From positions 1 to 41,839 of the forward strand of contig JAZRFL010000019.1 of NCBI GenBank assembly GCA_045661365.1: a DNA stretch of 41,839 nucleotides, in the 5' to 3' direction. A model generated the notes under the pieces. That model was not told the origin of the DNA. It saw only the letters and a program-made list of their open reading frames with translations, and made no database searches. The position numbers and the translations under genes are program-made. This stretch comes from UMGS1484 sp045661365. Lineage in GTDB: Bacteria; Bacillota; Clostridia; Oscillospirales; Acutalibacteraceae. Positions within the stretch are counted from its first letter, which is position 1. Every line of letters begins with the position of its first letter. Of this stretch, positions 25,065-33,831 are shown piece by piece.

Positions 25065-25829
25065 CTACTTGTTATGTTTTATGATTTCATCGGCCACCGA
25101 AAGATATGCTTCGGCGCCCTTTGAAGATTTGTCGTAATACAGTACCGGCATACCAAAACCCGGTGCTTCCGACAAGCGAACAGCACGAGGAATGGCAGTA
25201 GCAAACACTTTGCCGGGGAAAAATTTTTTAACCTCTTCCACTACTTGGCGGGTCAAATTGAGGCGGTTGTCAAACATGGTCAGCAGTACGCCTTCTAATT
25301 CCAGACGTTCGTTGTACAGCCGTTTGATCTGCCGAACCGATGCCATTAATTGGGAAAGCCCTTCTAAGGCGTAATATTCACATTGGATCGGGACCAATAG
25401 CGTGTCAGCGGCGCATAGACTGTTTATGGTGATCAGACCCAGCGACGGGGGACAATCGATCAAAATATAGTCATAGCAATCTTTAATAGGGGCCAAGGCA
25501 ATACGCAAACGGGCATAACGCTTGTCCATTTCGGACAGTTCCAGTTCCGCCGCTGCCAGATCGATCCCCGACGGCAAAAGAGAAACGTTGGTAAACTGTG
25601 TTTCCACCACAGCTTCGCTTGCAGAAGAATGTCCTAACAGCACGGTATAGGTAGTATGGGCTAATCCGCGTTTTTCCACACCATAGCCGCTGGTGGTATT
25701 ACCTTGGGGATCGGCGTCGATCAGCAAGACGCGGTTGCCGCGGGCACCTAAGCTTGCCGCCAGATTGACCGCAGACGTGGTCTTGCCAACGCCCCCTTTT
25801 TGATTGGCAATTGCAATTATTTTAGCCAA
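25065..25829 (-). CDS. parA: ParA/Soj chromosome-partitioning ATPase
   Basis: This Walker-type ATPase (about 254 residues) acts with ParB in origin segregation and, in Bacillus, controls DnaA. The deviant Walker A NQKGGVGKTT and switch motifs DADPQGN and IDCPPSLG are clear. I start at a TTG giving MAKIIAIANQKGG, because GGAGG lies 7 nt upstream; the longer reading frame adds 16 residues not found in the family. It heads the operon soj-spo0J-serS-dtxR-like. Confidence 0.94.
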   Translation of the reverse strand: MAKIIAIANQKGGVGKTTSAVNLAASLGARGNRVLLIDADPQGNTTSGYGVEKRGLAHTTYTVLLGHSSASEAVVETQFTNVSLLPSGIDLAAAELELSEMDKRYARLRIALAPIKDCYDYILIDCPPSLGLITINSLCAADTLLVPIQCEYYALEGLSQLMASVRQIKRLYNERLELEGVLLTMFDNRLNLTRQVVEEVKKFFPGKVFATAIPRAVRLSEAPGFGMPVLYYDKSSKGAEAYLSVADEIIKHNK

Positions 25830-25906
25830 AAGGGAACCTCCATTCACAGAATATATCGGTATGTTTAAGTATAGCACACCACATTCAAAAAATAAAGAGG
25901 GAATTT

Positions 25907-25922
25907 TGTTTCACGTGAAACA
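25907..25922. promoter_or_regulatory. parS: parS site 1, exact consensus
   Basis: TGTTTCACGTGAAACA is a perfect 16-bp palindrome identical to the conserved bacterial parS. It lies 78 bp upstream of the soj start codon. Confidence 0.97.
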
Positions 25923-25956
25923 TTTTTTTGTGTTTTGACATTTCTGTGGTTTGCTA

Positions 25957-25985
25957 TTGAAACCGAGAATCAAAAATGGTATAAT
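25957..25985 (+). promoter_or_regulatory. promoter of flavoprotein pair, abutting parS
   Basis: TTGAAA, 17-bp spacer, exact TATAAT, directly followed by parS site 2. Confidence 0.82.
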
Positions 25986-26001
25986 TGTTTCACATGAAAC
26001 A
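25986..26001. promoter_or_regulatory. parS: parS site 2, one base off consensus
   Basis: TGTTTCACATGAAACA differs at one central base. It starts immediately after the -10 box of the flavoprotein promoter and so covers the transcription start. It is 79 bp from site 1. Confidence 0.9.
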
Positions 26002-26016
26002 ATTTGGAGTGGAACC

Positions 26017-27237
26017 ATGAAACAAACGTGTGACATTTTAATAATAGGCGGCGGAGCAAGCGGTTTGTTTGCGGCAATTACTGCTGCCAAAACCGCCCCG
26101 CATAAGCGAGTTGTGGTGTTGGAACGAGAACAACGGGTTGCTAAAAAACTGTTGACCACAGGCAACGGACGGTGTAATTTGTCCAATGTTGGTGGGTTGG
26201 AAGGGCATTATTATGGCGATTCTGCGTTTGCCGAGGCGGCATTTGCCTGCTTTGGCGTGGAACAAACCTGTTGCACCATGGCACAGTTTGGAATTCCTAC
26301 GGTGGCTTTGGAACATGGGAAGTTGTTTCCGTGCTCGTTACAAGCTTCTTCGGTGGTAGATATGCTTCGTTATGCGGCAACGGATTTCGGCGTAGAAATT
26401 GTGACAGAAACCACGGTAGAGCGCATTAATGCCAAAGGACCGTATGAGGTGCATACCAATCACGGTGTTTGGCAGACTAACGTTGTGGCAGTTGCTACAG
26501 GCGGAAAATCCTGTGTTGGTAAATTTGATGGTCCTACCGGATACGATTTGTTGCAGAACTTGGGCTATACGGTAACAAAGCTTACCCCCGCAATTGTGCA
26601 GGTTACCACCGAACGGGATCCGATCAAACCCTTGACCGGGATCAAGGTGGACGGCCAAATTACCGCTGTGTGTGGGAAGGAGTCTCGCACAGAAGTGGGT
26701 GAGATCCTATTTGCTGAATATGGCATTTCGGGGCCCCCCGTATTGCAACTTTCCGGCATGGTTGCCCGTTATGGACGAGGCGACCTGACCATAGATTTTA
26801 TGCCTGATTGGTCCGGTCAGGCGATTTACGACGAGATTCGATCACGTTGTTCACGGTTTGCAAGTCGTTCTTGTGAAGATTTACTTACCGGATTGCTGAA
26901 CAAGCGGCTGGGGCAAACGGTGCTCAAACGGGCGGGGATAGAAAAACTGTCTCGTCTTGGCGGCAGTTTGACCCATCAAGAAGTGAAAACTATTGTGATT
27001 ATGATAAAAGAGTTCCCTTTAAAAGCCAACGGAACAAAGGGGTGGAGTACTGCACAAGTGACTTGCGGCGGAGTACTTACCAAAGATTTTGATCCCCAAA
27101 CCATGGTGTCTAAATTACACAAGGGCTTGTATGTTATGGGCGAAGTGCTCAACGTAACCGGCGACTGCGGTGGTTATAATTTGCAATGGGCATGGACCAG
27201 CGGGTATTTGGCGGGCAAAGCCATGGGGGAGGCATAA
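26017..27237 (+). CDS. HI0933/YhiN (BaiN-like) FAD-dependent oxidoreductase
   Basis: This 406-residue flavoprotein has the FAD dinucleotide motif DILIIGGGASGLFAAI at the N-terminus, the family strand KKLLTTGNGRCNLSN, LEHGKLFPCSLQASSV, and the closing VTGDCGGYNLQWAWTSGYLAG. Family members include YhiN and the bile-acid enzyme BaiN; no substrate can be assigned here. I start at the ATG of MKQTCDI, preceded by GGAGTGG, downstream of the promoter. The next flavoprotein gene begins 1 nt after its stop, implying an operon. Confidence 0.92.
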   Translation: MKQTCDILIIGGGASGLFAAITAAKTAPHKRVVVLEREQRVAKKLLTTGNGRCNLSNVGGLEGHYYGDSAFAEAAFACFGVEQTCCTMAQFGIPTVALEHGKLFPCSLQASSVVDMLRYAATDFGVEIVTETTVERINAKGPYEVHTNHGVWQTNVVAVATGGKSCVGKFDGPTGYDLLQNLGYTVTKLTPAIVQVTTERDPIKPLTGIKVDGQITAVCGKESRTEVGEILFAEYGISGPPVLQLSGMVARYGRGDLTIDFMPDWSGQAIYDEIRSRCSRFASRSCEDLLTGLLNKRLGQTVLKRAGIEKLSRLGGSLTHQEVKTIVIMIKEFPLKANGTKGWSTAQVTCGGVLTKDFDPQTMVSKLHKGLYVMGEVLNVTGDCGGYNLQWAWTSGYLAGKAMGEA

Positions 27238-27238
27238 G

Positions 27239-28834
27239 ATGATTCAGTTAAGCAACGTAACCCTTTTACCCAACACCGATTTTACCGATCCGGTTGCTGT
27301 GGCTGCCAAGGTCAGCGGTTTGCCCAAATCGGAGATTTTGTCTTGCCGATTGGTCAAGCGGTCGGTGGATGCTCGCAAAAAGCCGAACGTCGTCTTTGTT
27401 TGTACCTTGGCGATTGAGGTGGTTGACGAAAAAAAGGCTCTGAAAAAAATCAAGCACAAGCAGACCACGTTGGTCAGCCAAAAACAAGATGAATTACCGA
27501 TCAAGATACCTAGCTGTCCCACAGAAACGCCCATAGTCGTGGGGGCAGGACCTGCCGGCTTGTTTGCGGCGCTGGTTTTGGCAAGGGCAGGGTGCTGTCC
27601 TGTTTTGATTGAGCGAGGCGAAGCGGTGGACGACCGCATTCGCTCGGTAAACGCCTTTTGGGAACAAGGCAAACTGAATCCCAACAGCAATGTGCAGTTT
27701 GGAGAAGGAGGAGCCGGAACTTTTTCTGACGGTAAATTGAACACCGGCACCAAAGATCCTCGCAACCGCTTTGTATTAGAAACTTTTGTAGAGCACGGAG
27801 CGCCAGAAGAAATTTTGTGGGAAACTCGTCCCCATGTGGGAACCGACAAATTGGTGGCGGTGGTGCGTTCCATGCGCCAAGAGATTGAAAAATTGGGAGG
27901 GCGGGTCTTATTTCGCCATCAATTGACCGATCTGCATATTGAGCAAGGTCGGCTGGTTGCGGTTTCGGTGGAAACACCACAAGGAACAAAAACCATGCCA
28001 TGCACCAAAATCGTGCTTGCTTTGGGACACAGCGCACGGGACACTTTGCGAATGTTGCACCAAAAAGGGCTTATTATGGAGCAAAAACCTTTTTCTTTGG
28101 GTGTGCGCATAGAGCATCCCCAAGACATGATAAATTTTTCACAATACGGAGAAAAGTGGCGCGTCCCTCCTCTGCCTGCGGCGGAATATAAGCTGAGCAC
28201 CCACTTGCCGAACGGACGAGGGATCTATACCTTTTGTATGTGTCCCGGAGGACAGGTGGTGGCGTCGGCTTCGCAAACAGGCGGTGTGTGCACCAACGGC
28301 ATGAGTTTGTTTGCCCGTGACGGCAAAAATGCCAACAGCGGTCTGCTGGTGGGGATTTCCCCTGCGGATTTTGCTGATTCGCACCCCTTGGCAGGTGTGA
28401 TTTTGCAAGAAAATGTGGAAAAATTGGCATTTCGCGCGGCAGGCAGCAACTATTTTGCGCCCACACAGTTGGTGGGGGATTTTCTGAAAAACCAAAATTC
28501 TACCGCCTTTGGCGAGGTGCAACCCACCTATCGCCCCGGCACATCCTTTTGCCGATTGGAAGAATATCTGCCCGATTTTGTTACCGATTCCCTGCGGCAG
28601 GCGTTGCCTATCTTAGGGCAAAAATTAAAGGGATTCGACCGAGCCGATGCGGTGCTCACAGGTCCCGAAACCCGCAGTTCATCCCCTGTTCGCATGGTGC
28701 GGAATGACGGCTACCAAGCCAATCTTGCAGGGGTTTACCCTTGCGGCGAAGGGGCAGGCTACGCAGGGGGCATCACCTCTGCCGCCGCCGACGGCATTCG
28801 GGTAGCGCTGGCGATTTTGGAAAAAATTTCATAA
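27239..28834 (+). CDS. FAD-dependent dehydrogenase, COG2509 type
   Basis: This protein of about 531 residues has an N-terminal domain of about 95 residues rich in Lys and beta strands, then the FAD motif PIVVGAGPAGLFAALVLARAG, VQFGEGGAGTFSDGKLNTG, a central NAD-like region and the closing CGEGAGYAGGITSAAADG. This is the arrangement of uncharacterised COG2509 dehydrogenases common in Clostridia. The ATG overlaps the end of the previous gene's context, with GGGGAGG as ribosome site. Co-expression of two flavoproteins suggests a linked redox role. Confidence 0.9.
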   Translation: MIQLSNVTLLPNTDFTDPVAVAAKVSGLPKSEILSCRLVKRSVDARKKPNVVFVCTLAIEVVDEKKALKKIKHKQTTLVSQKQDELPIKIPSCPTETPIVVGAGPAGLFAALVLARAGCCPVLIERGEAVDDRIRSVNAFWEQGKLNPNSNVQFGEGGAGTFSDGKLNTGTKDPRNRFVLETFVEHGAPEEILWETRPHVGTDKLVAVVRSMRQEIEKLGGRVLFRHQLTDLHIEQGRLVAVSVETPQGTKTMPCTKIVLALGHSARDTLRMLHQKGLIMEQKPFSLGVRIEHPQDMINFSQYGEKWRVPPLPAAEYKLSTHLPNGRGIYTFCMCPGGQVVASASQTGGVCTNGMSLFARDGKNANSGLLVGISPADFADSHPLAGVILQENVEKLAFRAAGSNYFAPTQLVGDFLKNQNSTAFGEVQPTYRPGTSFCRLEEYLPDFVTDSLRQALPILGQKLKGFDRADAVLTGPETRSSSPVRMVRNDGYQANLAGVYPCGEGAGYAGGITSAAADGIRVALAILEKIS

Positions 28835-28908
28835 AAACAACAGTTTAAGTGAGTAAATCTTACGTTTCGATCGTCTAATAGGTGAAACCCCATGAAAGGA
28901 CGCGTGTT

Positions 28909-31005
28909 ATGAAACGAATTCTCTGCTTTTTATTGACCCTTTTGCTGTTGGTGCCTTGCGCCGTGACAGCAACCGCATCCAACACCCACTACACCTATGA
29001 CAACAGTTTGTTGGTCAGCGTGACGGCGGAAACCCAGCGCGCCTTTACAGCGGCGGATTTCCCCGAATTTGCCGCGGTGCAAGAGGTTTTGGTGACAAAA
29101 AAGCAACAAACGCCTAACGGATTTGGCTATACCCTTATGTTGATTGCCCCACAATCCACCGCCCATCAAACCGAGGCGGCCATGACGGCGCTGTTGCAAA
29201 ATCCTTTGGTGGAATCGGTCAATCGCAATTCTTTTGCCCCCGACTATGCCGAAAAACATTCTTCGGTATCCATTGGGCCGCAAAACGCGGTGATTGGGGT
29301 GGGCGATGCCGTTACCCTTGCCATTGAAGAAGAAAAATTTGTGCTTACGGGTGGCTCGCAGTTTTACGGCATTTGCTTTACCGCAGACCCTGCGGTGTTT
29401 GACCCCCAAAAAGTGACCGACCAAACCTTTGCGGAATTTGGCTTGACCCAAGTGTATGGGCTTGAACAACCTTATTCCAATCTTCCTCAATCGGAAACCC
29501 CCGTGCTTGACCCCGAAACGTTGGGCAAGGGGAGTCCCATTCATCAGTATTTTGCCAAACTGCATCGCAGTGGCAGCGAGTATCTATCCATAATCAACGC
29601 TCTTGCCGCCAACCACGGGATTTTGTCTTGCAATTTGGAATACGTTACGTTACCCACGGGGTATTTCGGCTCCCACAACTGGGCTTCGAAAAACACCGAT
29701 TTGCTATCCATTTTTATGACCGACCAGTGGCTGTCGGAAGGCAACACGTCGGGCGCTTTTACCGATATTGAGCAGGTCACGCTGGTGGCCAAAGCCCCCG
29801 GTGTGGCAAGAGTAGAAATGACCCGCGACTACACCTACGGCCCTGTTGTTGCCGCTTGCGACGTGACCATTTATGAACCGGGCGATACCGACGGCGACAA
29901 CAAAGTTACCGCCTATGATGCTTTGCAAGTCTTGCAAACCATTGTGTGCAAGCATTATATAAGCGGCGGCAGTGTGGAATTTTTGCGCGCCGACATGGAC
30001 CGCAGTGAGCGGCTCACCGCCGAGGATGCCTTGTATATTTTGCAAAAAGTGGTATCCAAGGGCAAGGAATATCAATCGGTGGCGCTGAACGAAACCAATT
30101 TTCCCGACCCTGTTTTACGGCAGGATTTAGCCGAGTACGACACCGACGGTGACGGCATTTTTTCGGCCGCCGAGCGGCGTGAAGTGCGGGTGTTGGATTT
30201 AAGAAAATTCTCCGACCACCCCACCATTACCAACGCCACGGGGCTGAATTGGTTTACTAACGTGGTGTATCTGGATTTAATAGGCAACGATTTGACCCAA
30301 CTGGATGTCAGCGACTTGCAACATCTTTATTATCTTAACCTGCAATACAACAACATTAAGCATTTGGATTTAAGCAAAAACACCAAGTTGGATACCCTCA
30401 ACGTAAATACCAATTACATGGAGTCGCTGAATATTACGGGGTGCAAAAACCTGCGAAGGTTAGAGGCGTGGTATACCGCGTGGGACACCATTGACCTGTC
30501 GGGCAACCACAATTTGCAAGAGTTGTCTATGTTTACCGGTCAAACCACCACGCTGGATTTGTCCCACAACAAAAAACTCACCGCTCTTTCGGTGGCGGAG
30601 CAAAAACTGACTCACTTGGATTTATCTGAAAACACCCTTTTAACGGGAATTTCTTGCGGCAACACTCCTTTGGCAAGTCTGGATTTGAGCGCTTGTCCCC
30701 GGTTGACTTCTTTGCAGTGCAATCAAACTCGGTTGACCACCCTTGATGTGCGTCAAAATCCTGCGTTGACCTATTTGAATTGTCAAGACACCAAGATTGC
30801 CGCGTTGGATGTGACCCAAAATCCCAAATTGCAAACCCTCTATTGCGGCAACACCCCCATTGAAACCTTGGATTTGCAGCAAAATCCCAAACTGCAATTG
30901 TTGGATTGCACCAATACCAAAATCACCCAATTGAATTTGTATTATAACCCCTTGGTGAAGGTGGTTTGCGACCCTGCCGTGGAGTTGCAATATACCTTGC
31001 CGTGA
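28909..31005 (+). CDS. secreted leucine-rich-repeat protein with internal dockerin-like domain
   Basis: This 698-residue protein has a signal peptide (MKRILCFLLTLLLLVPCA, cleavage near residue 23-25) and an N-terminal region of unknown fold. A dockerin-like pair of Ca-binding repeats spans about 324-385 (GDTDGDNKVTAYDALQVLQ, then ADMDRSERLTAEDALYILQ). A further EF-hand-like loop (DTDGDGIFSAAE) lies near 410. At least ten leucine-rich repeats follow to the end (L..L.C..N/T.L..LDL...P.L). Such LRR proteins are surface or secreted binding proteins. No cohesin or scaffoldin gene is nearby. AAAGGA lies 9 nt before the chosen ATG. Confidence 0.87.
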   Translation: MKRILCFLLTLLLLVPCAVTATASNTHYTYDNSLLVSVTAETQRAFTAADFPEFAAVQEVLVTKKQQTPNGFGYTLMLIAPQSTAHQTEAAMTALLQNPLVESVNRNSFAPDYAEKHSSVSIGPQNAVIGVGDAVTLAIEEEKFVLTGGSQFYGICFTADPAVFDPQKVTDQTFAEFGLTQVYGLEQPYSNLPQSETPVLDPETLGKGSPIHQYFAKLHRSGSEYLSIINALAANHGILSCNLEYVTLPTGYFGSHNWASKNTDLLSIFMTDQWLSEGNTSGAFTDIEQVTLVAKAPGVARVEMTRDYTYGPVVAACDVTIYEPGDTDGDNKVTAYDALQVLQTIVCKHYISGGSVEFLRADMDRSERLTAEDALYILQKVVSKGKEYQSVALNETNFPDPVLRQDLAEYDTDGDGIFSAAERREVRVLDLRKFSDHPTITNATGLNWFTNVVYLDLIGNDLTQLDVSDLQHLYYLNLQYNNIKHLDLSKNTKLDTLNVNTNYMESLNITGCKNLRRLEAWYTAWDTIDLSGNHNLQELSMFTGQTTTLDLSHNKKLTALSVAEQKLTHLDLSENTLLTGISCGNTPLASLDLSACPRLTSLQCNQTRLTTLDVRQNPALTYLNCQDTKIAALDVTQNPKLQTLYCGNTPIETLDLQQNPKLQLLDCTNTKITQLNLYYNPLVKVVCDPAVELQYTLP

Positions 31006-31024
31006 GCATTGGGTAAAAAAATGC

Positions 31025-31053
31025 TTGACAACCCGTTTGTTCGGTGTTATAAC
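31025..31053 (+). promoter_or_regulatory. promoter of thiT-thiN
   Basis: TTGACA, 17-bp spacer, TATAAC, upstream of the TPP riboswitch. Confidence 0.8.
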
Positions 31054-31061
31054 ATAAAACG

Positions 31062-31079
31062 TAACGGGTTCGCCCGTTA
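31062..31079 (+). promoter_or_regulatory. UUCG tetraloop hairpin at the 5' end of the thi leader
   Basis: TAACGGG-TTCG-CCCGTTA is a perfect 7-bp stem capped by a UUCG loop, about 2-3 nt from the expected transcript start. Such 5' hairpins often protect mRNA from decay. Confidence 0.6.
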
Positions 31080-31100
31080 TAGAAAACCGCATAAGAAAAT

Positions 31101-31210
31101 CAGCAGGGGTGCTTAAACCGATGTAGTCGACCGTCGGTTTGGCTGAGATGGAACAAATTTTCCGAACCCTTTAACCTGAAACGGATAATACCGGCGTAGG
31201 AAGCGTGATC
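31101..31210 (+). promoter_or_regulatory. TPP riboswitch (THI box)
   Basis: Conserved elements appear in order: CAGGGGTGC, a P3-type hairpin AAACCGA/TCGGTTT, GGCTGAGA, ACCCTTTAACCTGA, GGATAATACC, GGCGTAGGAAG. It binds thiamine pyrophosphate and should shut down the downstream thiamine uptake genes when TPP is plentiful. Confidence 0.95.
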
Positions 31211-31227
31211 ACAATCTGTTTACTCAG

Positions 31228-31265
31228 ACCGCAGCCGATTTTCCGGTTGCGGTTTCTTTTTTTGA
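31228..31265 (+). terminator. riboswitch-controlled attenuator terminator
   Basis: The stem ACCGCAGCCG with CGGTTGCGGT (one G-U pair) is followed by TTCTTTTTTTT, 17 nt after the THI core. This fits transcriptional attenuation. Confidence 0.82.
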
Positions 31266-31526
31266 GGTAATATGACTCATTCAAACTCATTTGAAAAGGG
31301 CGTATTTCGGTGATTTTCACCCGTGACGATTTTGAAATGCACAAAGCATTCCTGCAATCGCCTCGGGCAAAAATCTCACAAAATCCACCGCCGTTCATCA
31401 AAAAGAAAGCCTTTTTAACGGGTTTGAGCAAGCCGTATCACCTCGTTTTGAGGGAATACAGCGGCTCAAAACTGCCCTGGTTGCCTTGGAACTTGTAAAC
31501 AAAGATTGTGAGAACGGAGAATTTTT
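31266..31526. other. 261-nt stretch between riboswitch terminator and thiT, no convincing gene
   Basis: Short open frames exist on both strands (for example 62 codons at 31310-31498) but none has a good ribosome site or recognisable product. Only GGAG before thiT is clear. Confidence 0.5.
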
Positions 31527-32336
31527 ATGAAAAAAAACAAAACAAAAATTCTGGTGGAATGTGCGGTTTTTATTGCCATCGCCACCGTACTTAGCTTGTT
31601 TAAATTGTTAGACCTGCCGTATGGCGGTTCTATTACCATGGCTTCTATGCTGCCGGTCGTGTTGCTTGCCTACCGACATGGGTTGGGCTGGGGGCTTATG
31701 AGCGGTCTTGCTTACGGCGTGATTCAACAACTGATGGGACTGAATACCCTTTCTTGGGTCACCACTTGGCAATCGATTTTGGCAGTGGTTTTGTTGGATT
31801 ACGTAGTAGCGTTTGCCGGTACCGGATTGGGTGGCGTGTTCCGTAAAAAGGTGAAAAATCAGGCTTTGGCATTGACCTTTGGCGTGTTGATTGCTTGTGT
31901 GTTGCGCTATGCTTGCCACGTGATTTCGGGGTGCACCGTTTGGGCAGGGCTTTCTATTCCCACTTCGGCGGCGCTGATCTATTCCTTGGGATATAATGCG
32001 ACTTACATGATTCCCGAAACCATTGTTACAATGGTAGCGGCTTATTATTTGGGAAGTGTGCTGGATTTTCGCAAACAACAGCCTGCACGATTGGAGCGGA
32101 CGCAAGCCACGGGAAATCCTTTGTACAAATGGTTGATTGGATTGGTTTTGGCGGGCGGCGCTGTATTTGATGGGGTTTCGATTTTTTCAAAGTTGCAAAA
32201 TGCCCAAACCGGTGATTTTATGATTACGGGGCTGACCCAAGTGAATTGGTTGTCGGTAGGGCTTGTAACTCTTGGTTGCGTAGCGGTTGCCGCTGTGCTG
32301 ATGGTAATTAAGAAGAAAAACGCACAAAAAGGATGA
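31527..32336 (+). CDS. thiT: energy-coupled thiamine transporter ThiT
   Basis: This 269-residue membrane S-component of an ECF transporter captures thiamine for the shared EcfAA'T module, which is not in this window. ThiT marks are GGSITMASMLPVVLLAYRHG, GLAYGVIQQLMG and the aromatic-rich HVISGCTVWAG with following YNATYMIPE. It has about six family helices plus a C-terminal extension with one more hydrophobic segment (LVTLGCVAVAAVLMV). It is controlled by the TPP riboswitch and followed by thiN after 6 nt. Confidence 0.93.
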   Translation: MKKNKTKILVECAVFIAIATVLSLFKLLDLPYGGSITMASMLPVVLLAYRHGLGWGLMSGLAYGVIQQLMGLNTLSWVTTWQSILAVVLLDYVVAFAGTGLGGVFRKKVKNQALALTFGVLIACVLRYACHVISGCTVWAGLSIPTSAALIYSLGYNATYMIPETIVTMVAAYYLGSVLDFRKQQPARLERTQATGNPLYKWLIGLVLAGGAVFDGVSIFSKLQNAQTGDFMITGLTQVNWLSVGLVTLGCVAVAAVLMVIKKKNAQKG

Positions 32337-32342
32337 TATGTG

Positions 32343-32960
32343 ATGAAACGGTGCTTCATTGTGGGAGCAGGCAGTATTTTTGAAGGAGATCTTCCTTTTG
32401 AAACAACAAAAGAGGATTTGGTGATTGCCGCTGACGGCGGGTTGCTTGCTTTGCAAAAGAGCGGGATGACGCCCCATTTACTGATCGGTGATTTTGATTC
32501 TATGAACAACCCGAATCTGCCCATAGAAACCTTGGTGCTGCCGGTGGAAAAAGACGACACAGACTTGGTGTACGCTGTCAAAGAAGGTCTTGCCCGCGGG
32601 TACAAGGATTTTGTGCTTCTTGGCGGACTGGGTGGTGCCCGTTTTTCTCACACCTTTGCCAATCTGCAATTGCTCGCCTACCTAAAGGAACAAGGCGGAC
32701 AAGGCTTGCTGGTTGGCGGTAAGACCCGTATATGGTTGCTAAAAGAAGAAAGCATGTCTCTTTCCCTTCCTGCGGAGGCTCATTGCTCGGTATTTGCATA
32801 CAGCCCGCAAGCGGTCGTTTCTCTTAACGGTTTGTATTATTCGTTGAAAAAGGGAAATTTGACCAATTGGTTCCCCTTGGGTGTGAGCAATCATCCGGTT
32901 GATAGCCAAACAACCATAACCGTGCATGAAGGCACCGTTTTATTGATTATCGAAGAATAA
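32343..32960 (+). CDS. thiN: thiamine pyrophosphokinase
   Basis: This 205-residue enzyme turns imported thiamine into TPP with ATP. Motifs are VIAADGGLLAL, LIGDFDS, the KDDTDL catalytic acid cluster and LLGGLGGARFSHTFANLQLL. The family more often has GGR.DHT; here the Asp before His is Ser. The C-terminal beta sandwich ends NHPVDSQTTITVHEGTVLLI. Either GTG at 32340 or this ATG may start it; AAGGA fits both. With thiT it forms a salvage unit that feeds back on the riboswitch. Confidence 0.92.
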   Translation: MKRCFIVGAGSIFEGDLPFETTKEDLVIAADGGLLALQKSGMTPHLLIGDFDSMNNPNLPIETLVLPVEKDDTDLVYAVKEGLARGYKDFVLLGGLGGARFSHTFANLQLLAYLKEQGGQGLLVGGKTRIWLLKEESMSLSLPAEAHCSVFAYSPQAVVSLNGLYYSLKKGNLTNWFPLGVSNHPVDSQTTITVHEGTVLLIIEE

Positions 32961-32997
32961 AAAACAACTGCAGAGCATCCTCTGCAGTTGTTTTTTA
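32958..32997. terminator. bidirectional intrinsic terminator
   Basis: The perfect stem ACAACTGCAGAG/CTCTGCAGTTGT with a CATC loop has flanking A- and T-runs. It ends thiN and the convergent gene. Confidence 0.93.
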
Positions 32998-33017
32998 TTG
33001 GAGAGAAACGAAAATGG

Positions 33018-33740
33018 TTATTTCCCGATATATTGATGAATACGCATGGTAAGGCTTTCGGCGGTTGCTTGATCGTGTCCCCCAATAACCATCTGTCCGT
33101 TGACGATGGGAGTGGAAATAACAGGTGAGGTCAGCAAGGTTTCGTATTCCCAAACAGAAATGACCTGTCCCAGGTGATTTGTGGTGATTTCTTCAAACAA
33201 AGCGGTTCCTTCGGGGGTTAGGGTCAATATGACACAATGTCCCGTGGCAGCTACATACTCACAAGTTGCATTGGCAATGTGGGAGGTGTTGAGCAGGATT
33301 TCATTTTCATAGTCATCACCAAGACGGAAGGTAATGGCGTTTTTATCTGTGGCGGGGGCAGCAGCCTTTTCCAGTCGTGTTACGTTGACGATTTGCAAGG
33401 GGTAGCTTTCCAAGACGCCACCGACAAAATAAAAGTTCACGGTGTCGTTGGGGAAAAGCTGAGGGCAACGGTCAAGCTTTGCCAATGAAACCGAGGCTTG
33501 TTGTCCACGCATATTGGCGGGTGCGGTCAGCTCAACCAAAACAGAATAGTCAAACACCTGTAAAACGCGCCCGGCGGCATAGGTTTCTGCTTCAAGGGGT
33601 TCTTCTGAGGTGGTGTTCATCGGGTTTTCCTGTTGGTGATCACAAGAATCCAGTGCAAACCAAACTGCCGTTACAATACCAATGATCAGTAAAATAATGC
33701 TCACCCATAAAAACGGGTTTTTCATACGAAACCATGACAT
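33018..33740 (-). CDS. membrane-anchored protein with SecD-P1-head-like domain
   Basis: This 240-residue protein has one N-terminal transmembrane helix (about residues 9-27), an acidic linker, a beta-rich region and a C-terminal domain at about 150-238. The latter reads VILTLTPEGTALFEEITTNHLGQ...TSPVISTPIVNGQMVIGG...TAESLTMRIHQ. That order is the head subdomain of the periplasmic P1 domain of SecD (Ft.eGa..F..lT, D....S.P.I..G...I.G, A..La). SecD's membrane helices are absent, so it is not a translocase motor. Role unknown. GGAG lies about 10 nt before the ATG. Confidence 0.7.
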   Translation of the reverse strand: MSWFRMKNPFLWVSIILLIIGIVTAVWFALDSCDHQQENPMNTTSEEPLEAETYAAGRVLQVFDYSVLVELTAPANMRGQQASVSLAKLDRCPQLFPNDTVNFYFVGGVLESYPLQIVNVTRLEKAAAPATDKNAITFRLGDDYENEILLNTSHIANATCEYVAATGHCVILTLTPEGTALFEEITTNHLGQVISVWEYETLLTSPVISTPIVNGQMVIGGHDQATAESLTMRIHQYIGK

Positions 33741-33778
33741 ATTACGGACACTCCTTCTGCATTAAGACATGTCATTAT

Positions 33779-33805
33779 ATTATAGTACATCGGCAACTAT
33801 GTCAA
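33779..33805 (-). promoter_or_regulatory. promoter of the SecD-P1-like gene
   Basis: On the minus strand TTGACA and TATAAT with a 15-bp spacer; a second overlapping TATAAT at 33774-33779 gives 20 bp. Confidence 0.55.
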
Positions 33806-33831
33806 GCGTTACCATAACAGAAAAACAAACA

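Noticed and set aside
25935..25985. TTGACA at 25935-25940 as -35 for the flavoprotein promoter
   Set aside because: It is 39 bp from the TATAAT; TTGAAA at 25957 has the correct 17-bp spacing.
31310..31498. 62-codon frame (and an antisense 86-codon frame) between riboswitch and thiT
   Set aside because: No Shine-Dalgarno, composition unlike a protein, no family; kept only as an unexplained gap.
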